This document shows, piece after piece, positions 1-7,399 of a stretch of 49,992 bases of DNA. This DNA is from an uncultured Bacteroidales bacterium. Its GTDB lineage: Bacteria; Bacteroidota; Bacteroidia; Bacteroidales; F082. Position 1 is the stretch's first letter. The number at the start of each line of letters is the position of its first letter. The stretch lies in assembly GCA_905234765.1 (NCBI GenBank), contig CAJOIF010000014.1:1-49992 (forward strand). Direction: 5' to 3'. Made by a program: the position numbers and the translations under genes. The notes beneath the pieces are model-generated. The model had not been told where the DNA came from, did no database searches, and saw only the letters and a list, made by a program, of their open reading frames with translations.

Positions 1-1
1 A

Positions 2-157
2 GACCCCACAATGCGTATGTTGCAAGTAGCTGAGGCATCGGGATTTACTAACGAGAAGACGTTTTTGCGCAGTTTCAAGGCCACTTGCGGTGTCACGCCT
101 TCAGAATGGAAGACGGGGCTTATTTCACCTCAATCTCAAAATTCTCAAAAACAATGA
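2..157 (+). CDS. AraC-family transcriptional regulator, C-terminal fragment
   Basis: Only the last 51 codons are in the window. The frame opening at base 2 reads through MRMLQVAEASGFTNEKTFLR and then SFKATCGVTPSEWK before a TGA at 155-157. This is the second helix-turn-helix of the AraC/XylS DNA-binding domain, whose consensus is an AE..GF....F.R.FK...G.TP.E pattern. The product would be a DNA-binding transcription factor; its sensor domain lies outside the window, so the ligand and targets cannot be inferred. The final 38 bases overlap the end of the convergent S4-domain gene, so the two genes meet tail to tail with overlapping coding ends. Confidence 0.8.
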   Translation, partial: DPTMRMLQVAEASGFTNEKTFLRSFKATCGVTPSEWKTGLISPQSQNSQKQ

Positions 158-350
158 TTTCGCCAGCGGTGATTTTAGCCCGCTTGCGGGTCTCCACCTC
201 GCCGTTGCGGAGCACCATGCCCGCCGTGACCACTTCTTGGGCTTCGCTGCCTGTATCCACCACTCCAGTGGCTTTCAGCAGTGCAATGAGAGGAATAAAG
301 GTCTCATTGTCGCGTAAGGCAAAACGTATCCTATTAAGTTTCTGTGCCAT
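120..350 (-). CDS. small S4-domain RNA-binding protein (YbcJ-like)
   Basis: This 76-residue protein is essentially one S4 RNA-binding domain. It has the pattern FIPLIALLKATGVVDTGSEA, then a G-V-NGEVETRKRAKI-like strand-turn and a final GEIIVF segment, typical of the YbcJ/RNA-binding S4 family. S4 domains bind structured RNA, often ribosomal RNA; a ribosome-associated role is likely from the family and from the position downstream of rpsA. It lies 75 bases after rpsA on the same strand, but the strong hairpin and T-run between them suggests mostly separate transcription. Its end overlaps the convergent AraC-type gene by 38 bases. Confidence 0.8.
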   Translation of the reverse strand: MAQKLNRIRFALRDNETFIPLIALLKATGVVDTGSEAQEVVTAGMVLRNGEVETRKRAKITAGEIIVFENFEIEVK

Positions 351-375
351 AACTTTTTGGTTTAGTTTTGAAAAA

Positions 376-402
376 GACCGCCCTCCACAAGGGAAGGCGG
401 TC
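376..402 (-). terminator. intrinsic terminator after rpsA
   Basis: A 7-bp perfect stem (GACCGCC 376-382 with GGCGGTC 396-402) is followed, reading on the minus strand, by a run of five T (complement of 371-375). It lies 24 bases past the rpsA stop and just before the S4-domain gene. Confidence 0.8.
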
Positions 403-425
403 CCAAAAACAATTATGAGAAAACA

Positions 426-2348
426 TTACTCTGCTTTAGATTCGTCCTTGGCAGCCTTTTCCTGCTTCTCAAGGTTTTCCTTCAGGCCAGCAAGAACCTC
501 AAGGTCTCCAAGCGTGCTGTGCTCAATGTTGTCATTGATTTGTTTCACAGTGCGCTTGGTTTGCTTGGCAGCCTTCTCGGCTTCGCTCTCTTCTGCTGAC
601 TTGGCAGTAGCTTCCTTCTCCACTTCCACTTTAGGCAGGGCAAGGATGATCTTCTTGTTTTCCTTGTTGAACTCAAGGACCTTGAAGTCGAGGACATCGT
701 CCACCTTAGCGGGTGTGCCGTCTTCCTTCTTCATGTAGCGGCTGGGGCAGAAGCCTTCAACGCCGTAGGGCAGCGAAACCACTGCACCTTTGTCGGTGGC
801 GCTGATGACGGTGCCTTGCTGCATAGAACCGACGGTGAACACGGTCTCGAACACATCCCAAGGATTCTCCTCGAGTTGCTTGTGACCAAGGCTGAGACGA
901 CGGTTCTCCTGGTCGACGTCGAGGACAACGACTTCGATGGTCTCGCCCACCTTCGTGAACTCGGCCGGGTGCTTGATCTTCTTGCTCCAGCTGAGGTCGC
1001 TGATGTGGATGAGGCCGTCAACGCCTTCCTCAAGCTCGACGAAGATGCCGAAGTTGGTGAAGTTGCGGACGGTGGCAGTGTGCTTCGAACCGACAGGATA
1101 ACGCTCGGCGATGCTGGCCCACGGGTCGGGCATCAGCTGCTTCATGCCGAGGCTCATCTTGCGCTCTTCGCGGTCGAGGGTCAAAACCTTGGCTTCCACC
1201 TCGTCGCCCACCTTCAGGAAGTCTTGAGCGCTGCGGAGGTGCTGCGACCATGACATCTCAGAAACGTGGATGAGGCCTTCAACGCCAGGAGCGATCTCGA
1301 CGAACGCGCCGTAGTCGGCCACGACGACGACCTTACCCTTGACGGTGTCGCCCACTTGCAGGTTAGCATCGAGGGCATCCCACGGATGAGGAGTGAGTTG
1401 CTTGAGACCCAATGCGATACGCTTCTTGTTGTCATCGAAGTCGAGGATGACGACCTTGATCTTCTCGTCCAAAGTGACCACCTCTTCAGGATGGCTGATA
1501 CGACCCCAGCTGAGGTCTGTGATATGGATGAGACCGTCAACGCCGCCGAGGTCGATGAACACGCCATAGCTGGTGATGTTCTTGACCACGCCTTCGAGGA
1601 CTTGACCCTTCTCGAGCTTGCTGATGATCTCGGCCTTCTGGGCTTCGAGTTCGTCCTCGATGAGGGCTTTATGGGACACGACCACATTCTTGAATTCTTG
1701 GTTGATCTTCACCACCTTGAACTCCATCACGCTGTCAACAAACACGTCGTAGTCGCGGATAGGTTTAACATCAATCTGGCTTCCGGGCAGGAAGGCTTCA
1801 AGGCCGAACACTTCGACGATGAGACCACCCTTGGTGCGGCTCTTGACATAACCGTTGACGATTTCGCCCTTTTCGTAAGCCTCGTTGACACGGTCCCAAG
1901 ACTTAAGCAGCAGAGCCTTCTTGTGCGAAAGGATAAGCTGACCATTGGGGCCTTCTTGGTTCTCGACATAGACTTCCACCTTGTCACCCACCTTCAGGTT
2001 GGGGTTGGTGCGGAACTCGGCGACGGGAATGACACCGTCTGACTTGAAACCGATGTTGACGACTACTTCGCGAGGAGTGATGGCCACCACAGTGCCTTCA
2101 ATCACTTCGTGGTCAGCCACTTGGCTCATCGTGCCAGCATACTTCTCCTCAAGCTTTTGACGCTCGTCGGCGGAGTAGTTGTCAAACTTCTTGTGCGATG
2201 AGTTCCAATCGAAATCTTCAGCGGGAACGGGTTTTTGTTTCGGGGCTTTGGGAGCCTTCTTTGCAGGAGCTTCCTGAACCTGGGTTTCTTCAACGGCCTT
2301 TTCTTCTACTGGCATGGCCTCGTTGATGATGTTTTCGTTTTCTGCCAT
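426..2348 (-). CDS. rpsA: 30S ribosomal protein S1
   Basis: The 640-residue product contains six consecutive S1 (OB-fold) RNA-binding repeats at about 81-145, 161-230, 247-316, 333-402, 419-488 and 506-571. Repeats 3 to 5 carry the canonical GVDGLIHISDLSW-type signature; repeat 6 is the most diverged. The first 80 residues form a charged, Ala/Pro/Lys-rich extension and the last 70 residues a charged helical tail, both common in Bacteroidetes S1. S1 brings mRNA to the 30S subunit; in this phylum, where Shine-Dalgarno sequences are rare, its role in start selection is probably large. The ATG at 2348 follows a leader of about 120 bases from a clear -7 box at 2476-2483. Confidence 0.97.
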   Translation of the reverse strand: MAENENIINEAMPVEEKAVEETQVQEAPAKKAPKAPKQKPVPAEDFDWNSSHKKFDNYSADERQKLEEKYAGTMSQVADHEVIEGTVVAITPREVVVNIGFKSDGVIPVAEFRTNPNLKVGDKVEVYVENQEGPNGQLILSHKKALLLKSWDRVNEAYEKGEIVNGYVKSRTKGGLIVEVFGLEAFLPGSQIDVKPIRDYDVFVDSVMEFKVVKINQEFKNVVVSHKALIEDELEAQKAEIISKLEKGQVLEGVVKNITSYGVFIDLGGVDGLIHITDLSWGRISHPEEVVTLDEKIKVVILDFDDNKKRIALGLKQLTPHPWDALDANLQVGDTVKGKVVVVADYGAFVEIAPGVEGLIHVSEMSWSQHLRSAQDFLKVGDEVEAKVLTLDREERKMSLGMKQLMPDPWASIAERYPVGSKHTATVRNFTNFGIFVELEEGVDGLIHISDLSWSKKIKHPAEFTKVGETIEVVVLDVDQENRRLSLGHKQLEENPWDVFETVFTVGSMQQGTVISATDKGAVVSLPYGVEGFCPSRYMKKEDGTPAKVDDVLDFKVLEFNKENKKIILALPKVEVEKEATAKSAEESEAEKAAKQTKRTVKQINDNIEHSTLGDLEVLAGLKENLEKQEKAAKDESKAE

Positions 2349-2475
2349 TGTAATAATTGATAAAATTGTACCCGCAAGCGTTCCAGAAACCCGCCCACGA
2401 GGAGGTTAAACTTTTGATTTTCAACTTAAACCGCTGATTTTGCAATCAATCTGGAGTGCGGCTCAAATCGGGCTG

Positions 2476-2483
2476 CAAAGATA
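2476..2483 (-). promoter_or_regulatory. predicted promoter -7 box of rpsA
   Basis: On the minus strand this reads TATCTTTG followed by CAG, the Bacteroidetes sigma-ABfr consensus TAnnTTTG. Transcription would begin near 2469, giving an untranslated leader of about 120 bases before the rpsA ATG. The gap 2349-2555 holds nothing else that I can recognise. Confidence 0.65.
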
Positions 2484-2555
2484 GGAAAAATTTTGATATG
2501 ATTTACGTCCTAACGAATTATTTTTCAATTCTTTTGAAAACCTTCTGCCAAAAGA

Positions 2556-2744
2556 TTATGGCATCATTTCGTCTCTTGTCTTCATGAGCATCCAAATCCA
2601 GCCCATGGGCGGCATGATCAAGAAACACACGGCAAACCAGAACCAAAACGACTTGCCACGCCTACGGGCGACCAAGCCTCCGATAACAGCCTGCATCACA
2701 TAAGCTACCATAACTAATAGGATGATTATATCTTCTTCTCTCAT
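2556..2744 (-). CDS. small two-helix membrane protein
   Basis: This 62-residue protein has two predicted membrane helices, about residues 5-23 and 33-53, separated by a basic turn (ARRRGKS), followed by a short polar end. The layout (basic turn, then W-F rich helix with a P-P-x-G bend) resembles many small uncharacterised membrane proteins with a second helix of the type RGR.xWxWF..G...GP. The ATG at 2744 is preferred over an upstream ATG at 2831 because a GGGAGG Shine-Dalgarno (2753-2758) precedes it and because its ATG overlaps the TGA of the Arc-type gene (ATGA), implying translational coupling. It is the last gene of the membrane operon. No function can be assigned from sequence. Confidence 0.75.
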   Translation of the reverse strand: MREEDIIILLVMVAYVMQAVIGGLVARRRGKSFWFWFAVCFLIMPPMGWIWMLMKTRDEMMP

Positions 2745-2914
2745 TTCTTTTTCCTCCCAGATTTTTTCAAGGCCTCCGCGATAATCCACTGTAGCTGCCC
2801 ATTGACGGAGCGGAACTCGTCGGCAGCCCACTTCTCCACCGCTTCCATCGTATCGGCATCAACGCGAAGCAGAAAGGTCTTGTTACTGTTAGTATTGTCT
2901 TTTTCCTTTGCCAT
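2741..2914 (-). CDS. Arc-type ribbon-helix-helix DNA-binding protein
   Basis: I translated this 57-residue frame directly: MAKEKDNTNSNK, then a TFLLRVDADTMEAVEKWAAD segment, EFRSVNGQLQWIIAEALKKS and a basic GRKKK tail. This is the Arc/ribbon-helix-helix pattern: a beta strand (KTFLLRV), helix A (DTMEAVEKWAADEF), the SVNG turn and helix B (QLQWIIAEALKK). Such proteins bind DNA as dimers and are often autorepressors or antitoxins. It begins 3 bases after the CPBP protease stop and its TGA overlaps the ATG of the following small membrane gene. It is the only predicted DNA-binding protein of the operon and the natural candidate for its regulator; that role is inference. Confidence 0.85.
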   Translation of the reverse strand: MAKEKDNTNSNKTFLLRVDADTMEAVEKWAADEFRSVNGQLQWIIAEALKKSGRKKK

Positions 2915-2917
2915 GGT

Positions 2918-3826
2918 CTACCTCTCCAATGCTTCGCCCAAGGTCATCTCGCAAAGGTTATCCTTGGAAATATGTTTATCATAAATCCAAACGCACAGGA
3001 TGGTCACAGCCATGACGATGAAACCCGACAAACCTGCCATGCCGTTCAGGAAGTCGTTGCCACCCAAGGTGAAATAGATGGTCAGACCACTGACGGCATT
3101 GACAGTGCCGTGCATGATGGGTGCCACCACCATTGACTTGGATTTCAGAACGAAATACAGCTCAATGACACCCAAGAGGATGCACATCACAACCATCAGC
3201 AAGACGCCCCAATAGGGTTCGTTTGGGTAGTTGTGGCCCATCATAATGAGCGGAAAATGCCAGATGCCCCACACGATGCCGATGAACAAGGCGGCCTTCC
3301 AAAACTTCACCTCGCGCAAGGCCCCGACAAGGTAATTGCGCCAACCGTATTCCTCGCCGAAAGCAGCGATGGCGTTGACGGTGATGCCCGCAATCAAGCC
3401 ACTGACGACGACGGAAATCACAAGAAGGTAGGCTGGAATCTTTCCCAACTGCTCGCGCACCATCTCCTGTTGCTCCTCTGGCACATGATACTGGCTGATA
3501 AGCTGCTCGGAATTGTACTGTAGTTCCACCCCTGGCATCAAGCCATTGACGAAAATACATATGGCAACCATCACCACAGGCAACAGCCATGCCACTACCC
3601 AAGACCACGAAACCTTGAAGTTGACCAAGCCCGTGTGGTTGAATTTCTCCTTATCGATAGCTTGCAGCACAAGAGCCGTGATAAGCGGGAAAAACATGTA
3701 TACAGTGGAAAAGGCCATTAATCCTTTTGGGGTGTCAGTTCCCATACCAAATCCCCAGTGGGCCGCGGCGAACATCGCCCAACTGAACAGACAGACTGCG
3801 ATTGAATATCTTATTGCTTTTTTCAT
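2918..3826 (-). CDS. CPBP-family intramembrane glutamic protease
   Basis: The 302-residue protein has about eight hydrophobic segments and all three signature motifs of the CPBP/Abi (Rce1-like) family: EEYGWR at 158-163 (catalytic Glu pair), the WGIWHFP motif with His190, and HGTVN at 239-243. The family comprises membrane-embedded endopeptidases related to CAAX prenyl proteases; in bacteria they often serve in bacteriocin maturation or self-immunity, or cleave regulatory membrane proteins. All motif residues are present, so the protein is probably active. The start ATG at 3826 overlaps the TGA of the upstream PH-domain gene, and the Arc-type gene starts 3 bases after its stop. The substrate is unknown; the neighbouring membrane proteins are obvious candidates. 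Confidence 0.9.
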   Translation of the reverse strand: MKKAIRYSIAVCLFSWAMFAAAHWGFGMGTDTPKGLMAFSTVYMFFPLITALVLQAIDKEKFNHTGLVNFKVSWSWVVAWLLPVVMVAICIFVNGLMPGVELQYNSEQLISQYHVPEEQQEMVREQLGKIPAYLLVISVVVSGLIAGITVNAIAAFGEEYGWRNYLVGALREVKFWKAALFIGIVWGIWHFPLIMMGHNYPNEPYWGVLLMVVMCILLGVIELYFVLKSKSMVVAPIMHGTVNAVSGLTIYFTLGGNDFLNGMAGLSGFIVMAVTILCVWIYDKHISKDNLCEMTLGEALER

Positions 3827-4578
3827 TGGTTTTCAGTTTTTTGTTGTTTCACTTTAGCTATCATCTCCAAGGTCTCCTCTTTCGTGCCGCAATTGAGATA
3901 ATACAGCTTGCCATTGACGGTGCGCACTTCCAAAACCGGTCCGCCATCGGTGCAGACGAACATCATGCATTTTTCGCCCCCTTTCGTACGGAAATGTCCA
4001 ATGCCCACATTATCTGTAGAAATGCCGTTGGTACGAATGGCAATGTCGGGCCAGTCACTCAATACAGTGGCCACGGTAATGTCATTTATGGCAATGGAAG
4101 CACTATATCCACCACCTTTGGCCGTGAGATAGTCCTCTGACACTTCAATCGTTGCGGGTTTGCCGCCCTTGAAGAAGAAAAACAGTATTACGGCAAAAGC
4201 CACAACAGTAACAATGATGGAAACCCAGTTTTTCATCCTCTCCTTTTTGCCTTCCTCCCCTTGCATACCCGCATCGTATCTTTTGCCGAGCACCACGCAG
4301 GCAATGACAAGGGCAAAAACCGCCACTAGTTGCATCACCAAATGATAGCCATAGGGCAAATGCGCCAGAGTGAAAATGCCGCCAAGAAGTGCTGTCGCCC
4401 CACCACAGATGATAAACACATTGCGATAACCGGTCTTCAAACCTTCCAAATCGACTTTGGCCAAACGCTTCTTCGACATGGTGTTCACGCCCGAAATCAG
4501 CATTGGGTTTCGATATACGGCCCAACCCAAAAGCATGAGGATTACCCCAGTTGATAAATCTATCCAGAACATAGTCAT
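3823..4578 (-). CDS. membrane protein with DUF3784-like N-terminus and PH-like C-terminal domain
   Basis: The product has an N-terminal helix (IDLSTGVILMLLGWAVY), a polar linker, two further helices, then a fourth helix (WVSIIVTVVAFAVILFFFF) before a soluble C-terminal domain of about 110 residues (from KPATIEVSEDYL to the end). The N-terminal part resembles DUF3784; the C-terminal part has the alternating strand pattern of bacterial PH domains and ends in a helix. The downstream-coded 252-residue protein has the same architecture, so they are paralogues. I chose the ATG at 4578, 7 bases after the upstream stop; the ATG of the frame at 4608 lies inside the upstream gene. Function unknown; PH-like domains in bacteria usually mediate protein or membrane contacts. 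Confidence 0.75.
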   Translation of the reverse strand: MTMFWIDLSTGVILMLLGWAVYRNPMLISGVNTMSKKRLAKVDLEGLKTGYRNVFIICGGATALLGGIFTLAHLPYGYHLVMQLVAVFALVIACVVLGKRYDAGMQGEEGKKERMKNWVSIIVTVVAFAVILFFFFKGGKPATIEVSEDYLTAKGGGYSASIAINDITVATVLSDWPDIAIRTNGISTDNVGIGHFRTKGGEKCMMFVCTDGGPVLEVRTVNGKLYYLNCGTKEETLEMIAKVKQQKTENQ

Positions 4579-4585
4579 AGTATTG

Positions 4586-4984
4586 TCATTTAAGAATAAA
4601 ATACACAATTGTAAACACTAACCCGATTGCGAAAGTAACGATACCCGCCTTGCTGATCTCTCCCGTAAAGCGCCATTTGGCAATGTTCAGCGCCAATCCC
4701 AAAGCAATGGCAGGAATCAGCAGAGAAAGAAACCTTTCCATGCCAAAGACGTCTTCAAGCACGGCTGCCATCACAAAACAGGGTATAGTAGATAAGTAAT
4801 TGACCATAAAGAACTTCTGCATTCCTTTCTCGTATTCAGCACCCCGTTGCTCTGCCATTACTCCTCTCATGCCCCGGTCTTTTTCAGGATGCCGCATCAC
4901 CCGGATGGCAAGCCAAACCGGCACGGCGACCACGACAAGCAGCAAAAGAATCGCTAATAGTATCAATAGTGGTTTGACAGTCAT
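4586..4984 (-). CDS. small four-helix membrane protein, operon paralogue without PH domain
   Basis: The 132-residue protein has helices at about 5-28, 59-77, 85-103 and 112-131 and a charged segment at 30-58. The central part (FFMVNYLSTIPCFVMAAVLE) lines up by eye with YFINYLVTGVLFILPGLMG of the 252-residue neighbour, suggesting all these proteins share one N-terminal module and that this one lacks the PH-like extension. The ATG at 4984 overlaps the TGA of the preceding gene (ATGA). No catalytic motif is visible and no function is assigned. Confidence 0.75.
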   Translation of the reverse strand: MTVKPLLILLAILLLLVVVAVPVWLAIRVMRHPEKDRGMRGVMAEQRGAEYEKGMQKFFMVNYLSTIPCFVMAAVLEDVFGMERFLSLLIPAIALGLALNIAKWRFTGEISKAGIVTFAIGLVFTIVYFILK

Positions 4985-5739
4985 TTTTGCAAGTTTTCAA
5001 TTTTACTACTCATTTGCTCAATAAGCACATCGGTTTCTTCCGCCGTTTTGCAGTTGACGAGAATCAAGCCGTTGCGGGTGTAAAGCATCAGATAAGGTGC
5101 CTCTTTCCCTAATAAGTAGAATTTGGCATCCGAGCCGTCTTTTAGGCGGAACTCGCCTTTTTTGCTACCGCCAAAGCTGTAGCCCGCCTTGCAATACTTG
5201 GTTTTCGGCAATTCGGTTACAACCTTAACGGAATCAATGCTTTCATAATACACAGTCATGCCATAGTCGCCTTCTATGGAAAGCATTTCGGGCTGCACTT
5301 CCACTTTGCTGCCCTTATACGACACAGACCATCCAATCACCACACCAAAAACAACAACAGCGAAAAGCACCCATTTCCAAGCCTCAATTCTTCCAGTGAC
5401 TCTTTGTTTGGCATACAGGAACATGCCCCCTGAAACGATGGCCGCAAACAGCATGAAATAAGCAACGTTGATGCCGAAAGCCAATCCCATCAACCCGGGA
5501 AGGATGAACAACACGCCCGTCACGAGATAGTTGATGAAGTAAAGTCGCTGTAATTCAGGGTTGTCAGCCAATTCAACATAGTATTTGGACTTCCAGCCTT
5601 TGGAAGAAAACGGTTCCCGATTCCAAAGCGAAACGAGCCTAAAAGGCTTTCTGATGCGTACCCTATCGGGGATGTACCTGATGCGGAATGCATTCAGTAT
5701 CAGGATAACACCTATTGCTATGCTGATGAAATTGCTCAT
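4981..5739 (-). CDS. membrane protein with PH-like C-terminal domain (paralogue)
   Basis: The 252-residue product starts with a helix (SIAIGVILILNAF), has a basic loop of about 50 residues, two or three helices around 68-110 and a fourth at about 121-141, then a soluble domain from VEVQPEMLSIEGD to the end. That C-terminal domain parallels the one in the 3823-4578 product: both begin with V/IEV...L, have a 'ITVA/DSVKVV' strand and finish with NC.T.EET...I. It sits 9 bases after the preceding gene and overlaps the next by ATGA. Related by architecture to YdbS/bPH proteins; the precise role is unknown. Confidence 0.75.
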   Translation of the reverse strand: MSNFISIAIGVILILNAFRIRYIPDRVRIRKPFRLVSLWNREPFSSKGWKSKYYVELADNPELQRLYFINYLVTGVLFILPGLMGLAFGINVAYFMLFAAIVSGGMFLYAKQRVTGRIEAWKWVLFAVVVFGVVIGWSVSYKGSKVEVQPEMLSIEGDYGMTVYYESIDSVKVVTELPKTKYCKAGYSFGGSKKGEFRLKDGSDAKFYLLGKEAPYLMLYTRNGLILVNCKTAEETDVLIEQMSSKIENLQK

Positions 5740-5748
5740 GTTTTTCTA

Positions 5749-6153
5749 TTATACAGCGATATACCAAAAATAGGCCGCAACCGCTAGCAAAGATACTGAT
5801 AGCAGCAGTACAATGATCAAACTGGCCATATACCCTTCCCTCTGGCTCAGTACCATTTTCCAAAACAGCAGCAGCATCACAACCGTCATCACCATGATAA
5901 TCGAAAAGAGGATTGCCTTCTGGTAAGCTTGCCATTGCGGGATGCTTAACGCTACTGCCAACATGAACGCCATAATGCCAAAGAGTAAAAACACGACGAA
6001 ACCCCAGCGTTGCCTTTCAGGAATCGTAAGTTCCCTGCCGCCGATCTTATATGCCATGCCTTTATAGATGATGTCGGGACGGAGTTTTCCCAAGATGGCC
6101 ACAGCGATCGAGACGATGCCTGTGATGATTAAAATTATTGATGTAGTGTCCAT
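5749..6153 (-). CDS. small four-helix membrane protein
   Basis: This 134-residue protein has helices at about 4-24, 49-70, 80-102 and 110-132 and a polar segment (PDIIYKGMAYKIGGRELTIP) after the first helix. The order helix, polar linker, three helices is the same as in the other small membrane proteins of the run, but sequence similarity by eye is weak. It is the first gene of the tightly spaced run and follows the palindromic repeat at 6181-6295. It may be read from the SPFH promoter upstream, since no -7 box is evident directly before it. No function assigned. Confidence 0.7.
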   Translation of the reverse strand: MDTTSIILIITGIVSIAVAILGKLRPDIIYKGMAYKIGGRELTIPERQRWGFVVFLLFGIMAFMLAVALSIPQWQAYQKAILFSIIMVMTVVMLLLFWKMVLSQREGYMASLIIVLLLSVSLLAVAAYFWYIAV

Positions 6154-6180
6154 TTTATTCTTTTGTTTTGTTTCTTTCTG

Positions 6181-6295
6181 CGCTTGGCGTCATTGCGAGG
6201 AGAAACGACGAAGCAATCTAGGGTTCAACTGGTTGTCTGGATTGACTTCGTCGAATCTTCGATTTGCTTCGCTTCGCTCGCAATGACGCGAAGCG
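6181..6295. repeat. palindromic intergenic repeat (CGTCATTGCGAG type)
   Basis: The arms at 6181-6199 and 6277-6295 are inverted copies matching at 18 of 19 positions and containing GCGTCATTGCGAG. The interior (ACGAAGCAATC ... GATTTGCTTCG) forms a second, imperfect inverted pair. This is the shape of a dispersed non-coding palindromic element. It occupies most of the gap between the SPFH gene and the downstream membrane run. Confidence 0.8.
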
Positions 6296-6305
6296 GCAGT
6301 CCGTT

Positions 6306-7247
6306 TTAATATAAACTACCTGTATTGACCACCGGTTGTGCCGATTCATCGGCGCAGAGCACCACCATCAGGTTGCTCACCATGGCAGCCTTGCGTTCCT
6401 CATCGAGTTCGACGACGCCTTCGTCCTTCAGCTTGTCCAAGGCCATCTTGACCATAGACACAGCGCCTTCCACAATCTTCTCACGAGCCGAGATGATGGC
6501 AGCAGCCTGCTGACGACGCAGCATCACAGCGGCAATCTCCGGCGAATAGGCCAAATAATTGATGCGGGCCTCAAGCACTTCCAAGCCTGACATTGTGAGA
6601 CGTTCGTTCAGCTTGGCCAACAGGACATCGTTGATTTCTTTTCCACCAGCACGAAGTGTCAGTTCGTCTTTTTCAGCTTCATTCTCGTCGTAAGCGTACA
6701 TGCCCGCCACTTCGCGCAAGGCAGCGTCGCTCTGCACCTGGATGAAGCTCTCGAAAGCCCTCATGCGGTTGCTGACCGTCACGGGAGCCGTGCCCGAGCC
6801 ACCGCCCGCCATCGTCTGCGAGTCGATTTCGAACATGGCCTTGTAGGTGTCTTTCAATTTCCAGACCAAAATCTGGCCAATCATAATGGGGTTGCCTGTT
6901 TTGTCATTCACCTTGATGTTGTCAGGGTTGAGGTTACGGGCGCGAAGCGAGACCTTCTTAGAAGTCATCAAGAAGTTGACCCAATAGAAACCCGTCCTGG
7001 TGAAAGTGCCTTTGTATTTGCCAAAGAACAACATTACCATAGCTTCGTTCGGTTCCAACTTGCGGAAACCGATGGGAAGGATGCAGGCCAACAACAGGCC
7101 AATGATAGGAAGCACAGGGGTGGACAGCTGTCCGTTGGCAAAGGCAACCATGCCCCAAATGCTCAAGCCAATGATGGCAAATTCGATAAACAAAGCGACG
7201 AAACCATTCATCGCAAGACCCTTGAATTCAAATTCTTTTGTTTCCAT
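6306..7247 (-). CDS. SPFH/band 7 domain protein (stomatin/prohibitin-like)
   Basis: I place the start at the ATG at 7247 (METKEFEFKGLAMNG), giving 313 residues; the longer frame to 7382 begins upstream of the -7 box at 7281-7288. Two adjacent N-terminal helices (about 12-33 and 40-57) anchor it, followed by an SPFH domain (RKLEPNEAMVMLFFGKYKGT onward) and a C-terminal helical part with the typical LEARINYLAYSPEIAAVMLRRQQA stretch. SPFH proteins form oligomeric scaffolds in membranes and often control proteases or sort lipids. It precedes the membrane-protein run on the same strand, separated only by a palindromic repeat, so it may be part of that system. Related proteins are often beside Arc-type regulators, as here; this is recollection, not a search result. 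Confidence 0.85.
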   Translation of the reverse strand: METKEFEFKGLAMNGFVALFIEFAIIGLSIWGMVAFANGQLSTPVLPIIGLLLACILPIGFRKLEPNEAMVMLFFGKYKGTFTRTGFYWVNFLMTSKKVSLRARNLNPDNIKVNDKTGNPIMIGQILVWKLKDTYKAMFEIDSQTMAGGGSGTAPVTVSNRMRAFESFIQVQSDAALREVAGMYAYDENEAEKDELTLRAGGKEINDVLLAKLNERLTMSGLEVLEARINYLAYSPEIAAVMLRRQQAAAIISAREKIVEGAVSMVKMALDKLKDEGVVELDEERKAAMVSNLMVVLCADESAQPVVNTGSLY

Positions 7248-7280
7248 AGATGATATTATTTTGATATTATTTTGATGCCG

Positions 7281-7288
7281 CAAAAATA
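7281..7288 (-). promoter_or_regulatory. predicted -7 box of the SPFH gene
   Basis: The minus strand reads TATTTTTG then CGG, matching TAnnTTTG, with transcription expected near 7274 and the ATG at 7247. Confidence 0.65.
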
Positions 7289-7352
7289 CATTAATTTTGG
7301 AACATGCAAGAAAAAAATGCACTTTTTTTGAAAAAAATTCTTTTTTATGCAC

Positions 7353-7360
7353 TATTTTTG
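7353..7360 (+). promoter_or_regulatory. predicted -7 box of the M48 peptidase gene
   Basis: TATTTTTG followed by CGG, with a TTTG at 7327-7330 that could serve as the -33 element (spacer 22). The start codon at 7400 lies 39 bases downstream. Confidence 0.65.
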
Positions 7361-7399
7361 CGGTGACAATACAGATAATCAATTCAAAACTTTATCAAT

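Noticed and set aside
816..1253. 145-residue frame opposite rpsA
   Set aside because: Lies wholly inside the conserved S1 repeats on the other strand; no promoter and no recognisable domain.
7248..7382. N-terminal 45 residues of the longer SPFH frame
   Set aside because: They lie upstream of, and across, the predicted -7 box and are Phe/Lys-rich, unlike the family.
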